NCBI GenBank assembly: GCA_025361735.1
Contig: JANYKD010000089.1
Coordinates: 1-47,126, forward strand
Reading direction: 5' to 3'
Origin: Phycisphaerales bacterium
Lineage (GTDB): Bacteria; Planctomycetota; Phycisphaerae; Tepidisphaerales; Tepidisphaeraceae
Length of the DNA stretch: 47,126 bases
Shown here: positions 35,075 to 41,347 of the stretch, piece after piece
Layout: each line of letters begins with the position of its first letter
How positions within the stretch are numbered: position 1 is the stretch's first letter
The notes under the pieces: generated by a model
Seen by the model: the letters and a program-made list of their open reading frames with translations, nothing else
Told to the model about the DNA's origin: nothing
The model's database searches: none
Made by a program: the position numbers and the translations under genes

Positions 35075-35764
35075 ATGCCAAGAATCGCACGCGTGGCCCC
35101 CGGCGGGCTTGTGTATCATGTGATGAATCGCGCTGTCGGCAAGACGCAGTTGTTCCGCAAGGAAGCCGACTACGAAGATTTCCAGCAGATCCTCATCGAG
35201 GCCTGCGAACGCAAACCGATGCAGATTCTCTCCTATTGCATGCTGCCCGATCGCTGGCACCTCATCGTGCTTCCCAAGAAGGATGGCCAGTTGACCGATT
35301 TCGTCCGCTGGGTGACGCACACCCACGCCGTGCGCTGGCGGGCCTCGCACAAGACCATCGGCTTCGGACACCTCTACCAGGGACGATTCAAGAACTTCAT
35401 CGTGCAGCGAGACGAGAGTCTCACCAACCTCCGCGGCTATGTGGAGCGGCTCGGCCTGACTGAAGGTCTGGTCAAACGGGCTGAGAAGTGGCAATGGAGC
35501 AGCCTCTGGGCACGGCTGAACGGCCCCGACGAACTTAAGGAAATTCTGGAAGCCTGCCCGGTATCCCGCCCCGCCGCCTGGACGGATCGCGTGAACCGGC
35601 CGATCGATGACATGGAATTGTCGCGCATCGAAACCAGCCTGGTACGCAGCCGCCCGTACGGCGACGATAAGTGGCTGGCCCAGACGGCGGCGAAACTCGG
35701 TCTGCAACACACGATCCGCCCCCAGGGCCGGCCGAGGAAGACGCCGGTCAGCAAGAAGAAGTGA
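35075..35764 (+). CDS. REP-associated tyrosine transposase (RAYT), HUH motif altered
   Basis: 229 residues of the IS200-like Y1 transposase family, RAYT branch. RAYTs bind and process REP hairpins as single strands. Typical features are GLVYHVMNRAVGK, ADYEDFQQIL, SYCMLPDRWHLIVLP, LTDFVRWVTHTHAVRW, GFGHLYQGRFKNF, GYVERLGL and WQWSSLWARL. The putative catalytic tyrosine is Y122. The usual PNHWH HUH motif is PDRWH here: the first His is Arg60 and only His62 remains. The enzyme may be inactive or domesticated. ATG 35075 gives the canonical MPRIARVAPGG; the longer frame from 34886 reads through the palindrome. Confidence 0.9.
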   Translation: MPRIARVAPGGLVYHVMNRAVGKTQLFRKEADYEDFQQILIEACERKPMQILSYCMLPDRWHLIVLPKKDGQLTDFVRWVTHTHAVRWRASHKTIGFGHLYQGRFKNFIVQRDESLTNLRGYVERLGLTEGLVKRAEKWQWSSLWARLNGPDELKEILEACPVSRPAAWTDRVNRPIDDMELSRIETSLVRSRPYGDDKWLAQTAAKLGLQHTIRPQGRPRKTPVSKKK

Positions 35765-35802
35765 GCGACTGGCTTCTGCCTCGCTGCCCTGCCGAAAAAC
35801 CA

Positions 35803-35828
35803 CGACCCCGGCGTAACCGCCGGGGTCG
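35803..35828. terminator. Bidirectional terminator-like hairpin
   Basis: Perfect 11-base stem CGACCCCGGCG/CGCCGGGGTCG with loop TAAC, between the convergent RAYT and NIPSNAP genes. A partial T-run (TTGTTG) follows on the plus side. Confidence 0.7.
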
Positions 35829-35855
35829 CGTTGTTGACTGAGTTGGCGAATGTCG

Positions 35856-36665
35856 TCAGATCTGTGATCCGGCCGCCGGACGCAGGATAAGGTTGGTGAT
35901 GTTCGACACCGTGTCTTTGTAGAAGTCGGACTTGGAGATCTTCTGCCAGTCGGGGTCGGGGCCGAACTGTCCCCAAGCCGCGCCCTGGGCCTTTTCATCA
36001 TCGAACGAGAGCATATACGTGAGATTCGGCAGCATCGCTCCGGCCAGCGCCTGGCCGAAGAAGACGGGATTCATGCCGTGGCGTTTGAAGATGCCGATCT
36101 CGCCGCCTTCGTTGAACATGTGGATCTTCTTGAGCGCCTTCTCGGAACTGTGGCTCTCGTAGATCCGCAATTGCAGGATGCGCGTGTCGGCTTTGGCCAC
36201 CTGCTGCACAGTCGGGCACTGATCGAAGCCCAGCAGCAGTGTGCTTTCATAGCGTGTATAGGCCGGTTCCTTCTGCGGCGTCACGAGGATCGACGCTCCG
36301 GCCTTCTGGAAGACTTCGTCGGCCGCCAGGCGGGTTTCCATGGTCGCCAGCGACTCGGCTGACTTGTGCGGCAGAATGACGTACAGATCCGTCGAGTCAG
36401 CTTCGAGCTTGGGCTTCTTTGTGTTGTCCTTGGCGAGCAGCTTCAGCACGCCGACCGGCTGGATCCCGAGACGGTTGTAGGCCGGGATGGCAACTTCGGC
36501 CAGAAACTTCTCGTAAGCCTGCTGCTTCTCGACAGAGGCAAAGTGGTAGATGCGCAGATCGATGAACTGCTTGGCGGCCGGCACATCGGCAGCCGGTGCC
36601 TGCGGTGAAGCGACGATGGCGAGCGCGGCGGCAGTGGAAGCGGCAAGAAATTCGCGACGTTTCAT
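35856..36665 (-). CDS. NIPSNAP family protein with Tat-like signal
   Basis: 269 residues. The start MKRREFLAASTAAALAIVAS is a Tat signal. Two NIPSNAP-like ferredoxin-type units follow (FIDLRIYHFASVEKQQAYEKFLAEVAIPAYNRLG and a second from ILQLRIYESHSSEKALKKIHMF). The function is unknown; the family is expanded in planctomycetes. AAGGAATA lies before ATG 36665. It is 81 bases downstream of the fusion gene, probably in the same operon. Confidence 0.9.
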   Translation of the reverse strand: MKRREFLAASTAAALAIVASPQAPAADVPAAKQFIDLRIYHFASVEKQQAYEKFLAEVAIPAYNRLGIQPVGVLKLLAKDNTKKPKLEADSTDLYVILPHKSAESLATMETRLAADEVFQKAGASILVTPQKEPAYTRYESTLLLGFDQCPTVQQVAKADTRILQLRIYESHSSEKALKKIHMFNEGGEIGIFKRHGMNPVFFGQALAGAMLPNLTYMLSFDDEKAQGAAWGQFGPDPDWQKISKSDFYKDTVSNITNLILRPAAGSQI

Positions 36666-36746
36666 GGTGTGTATTCCTTTCCTTGGTTGTTGGATTAACT
36701 GCACCGGTGATAGTTACCGCCGATGGGGAGATTCGTTCATGGCGAG

Positions 36747-38240
36747 CTACTTCGACGGGGCCGGCTTGCCGCACGCCAACAGGAAATCGAGCAGCCGTCG
36801 CGACTGGAAGAACTCGGGCACGACCTCGTGGCCTTTGCCCTCGACCACCACCAGTTCAATGTTGCCACCAAGGGCCCGATATCGCTTGGCCAGTTCGCCA
36901 CTGTTGCGGTCGAGCGGCACGAGTTTGTCGGCATTGCCGTGGACGTGCAGGATCGGCACCTTCGCCTTGGCCAGCGGTTCGAGCCGGTCAATCGGGTTGT
37001 GCTCGGGCAGGTGCTTCCGCAACTCGTCCTCGGTCATGCCGTACGCTCCGCACGACTTGGCCAGCCCCGGCCAGCTTGACTGGTCGCACACGGTGTAGAT
37101 TCCCGCGATGCACTGGACCGACTGCGGATGCTCGGCCGCCCAGTTGTAGTGCATCAGCCCGCCACGGCTCTGGGGCAGCAGGCAGGCCTTGGGCGAGAGA
37201 GCGTATTTGTCCGTCACGAAACGGTGAAACTCCGTGAAACCGGCGCGGCCCCTGGGGCTGCCGTACGACTCGCCCACATCGACGCCTGCGATGGCAAAGC
37301 CGCTGGCGAGTAATCGCGTGAAGAGCCACTCGTGGCTGGGGTCAGGCAGTCCCGGCAGCGTCGGAGCATACCACACCCACGGCCGACTCCCATCGGCCGT
37401 CGGTTTGGTTGGCAGGAGCACGAACACCTTGTAACCGGCCGCGATGAAGTCATGCCGCCGCGTGCCAAACTGCGCCGAGAACTTCGCATCACCGGCCCCC
37501 ATGCCGCGGGATGGCTCGCCCCAGATGGTCTGCAACAGTGCATCGATCTCCGGTTCAGCGGCCTTTAGCTCGTCGCGCGTGAATGGAAAGAAATCGTTCT
37601 TGCCGAAGTAGGCCTCGGTCATCTCGGCGAAGAACTCCATGGGGTTGGTCAGGGCGTAGTGCTTGCCCTTGCTGCCGTTGATGTGCTGCACCGAATCGCC
37701 GTGGCCGCTGGCCTTGTATTGCTCCCATGCCTTCTTGATGCGGGGCTCATCGAACCCGAACACCTGGTCGTGATACGCGTGGGCCAGTTCATGCATGGTC
37801 GCCCACGGCTGCTCGCGGTGATGCCGCGCGGCCGTGTAATACGCCGCGTCCGGAATATGGACGCACCTGGCCAGATCCTTGGCATAGCCGTTGGCCGTCA
37901 GCCAGCCGGCGCTGGGGTGATACTGCTCGGAGTGCAGCTTGCCGTGCGTGAAATCGAGGACGATGCCGACGTTCTGAAGCCGAGCGAGCCTGTCGGCCGC
38001 GACCACGCCGCGAATGTCGGCCAGCGACGCCTCCAGCTGCTTGAGTGCCTGTGCCCCCAGAGCCTCATTCGGCGGCTGAAGTAACCGGTCGTCGATACGC
38101 ACGGTCCAGCCTTCGATGACGCGCGTGGCGCGTGTCGTGGGCTTGGGAGGCTCCGGCTTCTCGGCGGCGTGGAGGCAAGGAGTTATGAGGAGGAAGATGA
38201 CGAGGACGAGAAACCGAAGAATGCGGGCAAACGAGGCCAT
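36747..38240 (-). CDS. Exported metallopeptidase-like / alpha-beta hydrolase fusion
   Basis: 497 residues from ATG 38240, which has AAGGAACT upstream. The signal peptide is MASFARILRFLVLVIFLLIT with cleavage near AA26. The first half has the zinc-peptidase motif H150-E151-x-x-H154 in TMHELAHAYHD and a downstream acidic helix (NPMEFFAEMTEAYF, E202/E206) that could supply the third ligand. From about residue 255 an alpha/beta hydrolase follows: PWVWYAPTLPGLPD, the nucleophile elbow LLPQSRGGLMHYN, HVHGNADKLVPLDRN and GKGHEVVPEF. Whether both parts act on one substrate is unknown. Confidence 0.8.
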   Translation of the reverse strand: MASFARILRFLVLVIFLLITPCLHAAEKPEPPKPTTRATRVIEGWTVRIDDRLLQPPNEALGAQALKQLEASLADIRGVVAADRLARLQNVGIVLDFTHGKLHSEQYHPSAGWLTANGYAKDLARCVHIPDAAYYTAARHHREQPWATMHELAHAYHDQVFGFDEPRIKKAWEQYKASGHGDSVQHINGSKGKHYALTNPMEFFAEMTEAYFGKNDFFPFTRDELKAAEPEIDALLQTIWGEPSRGMGAGDAKFSAQFGTRRHDFIAAGYKVFVLLPTKPTADGSRPWVWYAPTLPGLPDPSHEWLFTRLLASGFAIAGVDVGESYGSPRGRAGFTEFHRFVTDKYALSPKACLLPQSRGGLMHYNWAAEHPQSVQCIAGIYTVCDQSSWPGLAKSCGAYGMTEDELRKHLPEHNPIDRLEPLAKAKVPILHVHGNADKLVPLDRNSGELAKRYRALGGNIELVVVEGKGHEVVPEFFQSRRLLDFLLACGKPAPSK

Positions 38241-38302
38241 GGGCGGAGTTCCTTTCGACACGTGGAGGATACGGGATTTCAGGAGGGAATTGGAGTGAGC
38301 AA

Positions 38303-38383
38303 AGTAGGACCGGCGTTCTCGCCGGCCATCAGCAGGCGTGAACGGTCTGGTAGGCAATGGCCAGCGGGGACGCTGGCCCCACT
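38303..38383. repeat. REP-family paired palindrome
   Basis: Left hairpin CCGGCG-TTCT-CGCCGG after AGTAGGA; right hairpin GGCCAGCG-GGGA-CGCTGGCC ending CCCCACT. Same plan as 31366-31454. Confidence 0.8.
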
Positions 38384-38404
38384 AAGCGGCTTTCGCCGGG
38401 ATTG

Positions 38405-38444
38405 CTCACGCCCGACGAGTACGCCTCACGACGCAACATCGCAA
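38405..38444 (-). repeat. Dispersed 40-base repeat, copy 2
   Basis: Minus-strand match to 17440-17479 at 36 of 40 positions by eye. Confidence 0.8.
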
Positions 38445-38510
38445 CGCGGGGTGTTGCGAGGTGGATCGTAAAGACGCGATGCTGATCCACACAATCGGAG
38501 TTGGCCGTGG

Positions 38511-38516
38511 TACAAT
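38511..38516 (+). promoter_or_regulatory. Candidate -10 box (leaderless)
   Basis: TACAAT ending 8 bases before GTG 38525, with no Shine-Dalgarno. Confidence 0.4.
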
Positions 38517-38524
38517 CCACACTC

Positions 38525-39190
38525 GTGGACAATACCGATCTTGACTCCATCGTGACCCGACGGGAAGCACTGGTGTTCCCGGTCACCTTCGTTTCCTTAT
38601 CCGCTGTTCTGGTTGCGGCCGCGATCTACATCTTCTTCCGCTATCATCTCCCGGCCGACGGATGGTGGGCTCTGCCTGGTGGCATCTGCTATGTCCTGTT
38701 CATTCCTTTCCTGGCGGCTGGCGGTTTGGCCGCGGCGGCCTCCAAGATGCTGGAGCAGTATCACTACGTTCGCGGCTTCTATCACTGCAGCCGTTGCGGT
38801 CGTCCACGCACATCGTCCAATGTTCCTTGCCCATGCTTGCGAGACGACCCCGCCCTCGAATTCCTGTTCCGCAAACGGCCCCGCCGACGTTTTCTGTATC
38901 GCTATCGCAAGCGTTTGGCAACCGTCTCTCTCGTTTGGATGGCTCTGATGGTGCCCGCAGTGTGTCTCGCCTTGTTGTTCCCGCACCCTCTCTACTCAAG
39001 AGGGCAATCGATCATGCTCCTGCACATCCTGATTTGCGCAGCCGTCTTGCCCTTGGGTGTTGCTTTGAACGAGGTTCTCAAGATGTTCGACCTGGCCCGA
39101 CGGTTTCGTCTCCGCTCAGAGGCCTTCCTTTGTGTCTTCAGCGTCTTACCCATCGCCCTGATGATCTTCTGGGGCACTTGGGCGCTTTAG
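38525..39190 (+). CDS. Membrane protein with cytosolic zinc-ribbon-like loop
   Basis: About 221 residues with four hydrophobic helices (VFPVTFVSLSAVLVAAAIYI, ALPGGICYVLFIPFLAAGGL, VSLVWMALMVPAVCLALLF, LLHILICAAVLPLGVAL) plus a fifth at the end. Between helices 2 and 3 lies CSRCGRPRTSSNVPCPC, a Cys4 arrangement like a zinc ribbon. No family recognised. GTG 38525 fits the -10 box; TTG 38501 and GTG 38507 are earlier in frame. Confidence 0.65.
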   Translation: MDNTDLDSIVTRREALVFPVTFVSLSAVLVAAAIYIFFRYHLPADGWWALPGGICYVLFIPFLAAGGLAAAASKMLEQYHYVRGFYHCSRCGRPRTSSNVPCPCLRDDPALEFLFRKRPRRRFLYRYRKRLATVSLVWMALMVPAVCLALLFPHPLYSRGQSIMLLHILICAAVLPLGVALNEVLKMFDLARRFRLRSEAFLCVFSVLPIALMIFWGTWAL

Positions 39191-39250
39191 GCCCCGGCCT
39201 GCGTGGCGTCGCGGCTAAGACCCATGCATGAAGCACGCGCATACCAAACC

Positions 39251-39280
39251 CCGCTTCGTGTCTTCGTGCCTTCGTGTTAA
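39251..39280 (+). repeat. CTTCGTG stutter repeat
   Basis: GCTTCGTGTCTTCGTGCCTT continues as CGTGTTAA. Same family as 46963-46993, 47092-47122 and, less closely, 19637-19662. Confidence 0.85.
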
Positions 39281-39307
39281 CTCCGCTTTGCGGCAACGCC
39301 GCTCCGC

Positions 39308-41338
39308 TCACGGTTTGTCATAGAGTAATTCATCGTCAACGCCGGCGGCCAAGTCGCGGAGACGGAAGTACGTGGCTTTGCCGGCGGGATCAGGGAATTC
39401 CGTGAACGTCAAATCGTAGTCGGCTTTGGCACTCAGGCCGAAGCCGGATTTCCAGGCTTTGACCTTGCACGCCACGCCGCCGGGACGGACGGCGTCGCTC
39501 GATGCGAGCGTCAGGGAGGCGGGATCGATGGTGAGACGCGAGAGATCGGCGGCGTCCTGTTTCTCGAGCGTCGGATTCTGCGCGGGGTTGAGGCAGAAGA
39601 CCTGCGGGCCACGCATGACGGCGACCCGGCCGGCCTGACGCTGGCGGCCGCGCACGAGGCGGAAATCCATCGGTAAGTCGAGCGTGACGGCGTCACCGGA
39701 CTTCCATTCGCGGTCGATGGTCAGGAACGCACCGGGCGTCGCCGGTTGGTCGATTGGCTTGCCGTTGACGGATGCCTGGGCCTTGGTGGCCCAGGCGGGG
39801 ATACGCAGGCGCAGCAGGAATGTGGCCGGTTGCGAGGGGTCGAGTTTGAGAACGATGTGGCCGGTGTTGGGGTAGTCGGTCTCCTGTTTCACGCCGACGG
39901 TGAGATTGGCTTCGATGTTGAATCTCGCCTCCGACGGCGTGTACAGGTTGACGGTCATCCCACCGTGTCCATAGTAGATCATGCCGGGCAGTTCGGCCAC
40001 GGCACGGCGGTAGTTGCAGGGGCAGCAGTAGGTGTCGCCATCGAAGTAGACGCGGGGGCCCTCCGTCGGGGCGAAATACCGCAGTTTCCGGCCATCGGGC
40101 GACTGGGCCGCAAAGAGCGTGTTGAAGATCGTTCGCTCCATGAGATCGCCAAACTTCGGCAAGCCCTGCAGCCGCAGCAGGCTGTCGTAGACGCGAAGCT
40201 GATAGGCCGTGGCGCAGGTTTCGGCCAGTTCGCCCCGGCCATCCTGGTCGTCGGTCCAGATTTCCCATTGGCCGGTTCCGCCGGTGATGGCCAGGCCGTT
40301 GCGGCGGGTCATGAAGTTGATGGCGCGATTGGTCTGGCTCAGCATGCTGTCATTGGGCCGGACACGATAGAGTTCGAGCTGGGCCAGCAGTCGGGCCATG
40401 TAGGCATATACGTGCCCCTCGATCAATGGGCGGCGTCCGATGACGACGGGCAGATCCCAGTCGGCCAGGGCGCGCCGGTTCATACAGAAGTCGAGATACC
40501 GCTTCTCGCCGGTGATGCGGTGCATAGCCAGCATCGTCCGCTCGAGCCCGGTGACGGCGACATGCGCAGCGACGTCGCCCTTCCTGCCCCAGTCGGCCGG
40601 CAGCTTGGACCAGTTGGCCAGCACATAGTCGGCAGCCTTCTGAGCGGCATCCAGCGAGCGCTTCTCGCCGAAGAACTGGTAGTCGCTGAGCAAGCCCCAG
40701 ATCAGGTAGCCCACCTCGTGGATGTCCCACATGCCCGACATGCGGCTGGACGGCTCGAACATACCGATGTAGCCGTCGGGTTCCTGAGCGGTGATCGCCT
40801 TATCGACGAGGTGCTTCTTGAGAGCGATGACCTTGTCGTCCCGCGTGTAGGCTGCGAGGCGCACGGTGGAATCGATCAACTTACCCAGGCCGATGTAGCC
40901 ATCGCGGGCCTTCTTGTCGAGGAACGGCGGCAGAAAGTCCTTGTCGGCGTTGAGCACGAGCAGGTTGTTGCTGACGGTGACGTCGATCCGCCGGCCGATC
41001 TCGCCGGAGACTTTCACCTGGCGGATGTCGAGCGGGGTGAGTTCATCGGCGACGGAAGCTGACGGGCCAACGATGAACATAACCGTGACCACGCACACAG
41101 CAATCGACCACCAACCTGCTCGTGGCACGGGCGTCCCGCCCGTGGACCGCGGTACTCCGCGGCCTCTATCCCAGCCCCAAAGGGGCGGAAGATGTGTCGG
41201 AGTACCGACAGCATGGGCGAGACGCCCATGCCACGAGCTTTTGGCGGCCACGCGCGTGTCCAGAAAATCAGGTAATGACTGACATCGCCTTCCGACAACG
41301 TCCCGGCCAGACTCCAGATTCTTGCGTGCAATTATCAT
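39308..41338 (-). CDS. Glycoside hydrolase family 127-like protein
   Basis: About 676 residues from ATG 41338, which has GAGGAG five bases upstream. GH127 members are beta-L-arabinofuranosidases using a zinc-bound cysteine nucleophile. Here the catalytic region reads GELAETCATAYQLRVYDSLL, then YCCPCNYRRAVAELP, giving the conserved CC motif. Residues 34-68 come from the palindrome 41119-41237, after which a hydrophobic stretch (SIAVCVVTVMFIVGPSASV) and the mature enzyme from about residue 95 follow. The palindrome thus lies between the start codon and the export signal. Downstream member of an operon with the two-domain gene (9-base gap). Confidence 0.9.
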   Translation of the reverse strand: MIIARKNLESGRDVVGRRCQSLPDFLDTRVAAKSSWHGRLAHAVGTPTHLPPLWGWDRGRGVPRSTGGTPVPRAGWWSIAVCVVTVMFIVGPSASVADELTPLDIRQVKVSGEIGRRIDVTVSNNLLVLNADKDFLPPFLDKKARDGYIGLGKLIDSTVRLAAYTRDDKVIALKKHLVDKAITAQEPDGYIGMFEPSSRMSGMWDIHEVGYLIWGLLSDYQFFGEKRSLDAAQKAADYVLANWSKLPADWGRKGDVAAHVAVTGLERTMLAMHRITGEKRYLDFCMNRRALADWDLPVVIGRRPLIEGHVYAYMARLLAQLELYRVRPNDSMLSQTNRAINFMTRRNGLAITGGTGQWEIWTDDQDGRGELAETCATAYQLRVYDSLLRLQGLPKFGDLMERTIFNTLFAAQSPDGRKLRYFAPTEGPRVYFDGDTYCCPCNYRRAVAELPGMIYYGHGGMTVNLYTPSEARFNIEANLTVGVKQETDYPNTGHIVLKLDPSQPATFLLRLRIPAWATKAQASVNGKPIDQPATPGAFLTIDREWKSGDAVTLDLPMDFRLVRGRQRQAGRVAVMRGPQVFCLNPAQNPTLEKQDAADLSRLTIDPASLTLASSDAVRPGGVACKVKAWKSGFGLSAKADYDLTFTEFPDPAGKATYFRLRDLAAGVDDELLYDKP
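41119..41237. repeat. Long REP element inside the GH127 reading frame
   Basis: Outer arms CTCGTGGCA/TGCCACGAG. Hairpins CACGGGCG-TCC-CGCCCGTG (41126-41144) and CATGGGCG-AGA-CGCCCATG (41212-41230). The inner part contains GGAGTACCGACA, shared with 14911-14971. In frame with the GH127 gene on the minus strand. Confidence 0.9.
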
Positions 41339-41347
41339 TGCTTCTCC

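Noticed and set aside
39746-41062. 438-codon plus-strand open frame
   Set aside because: It is antisense to GH127, with a shadow-frame composition.
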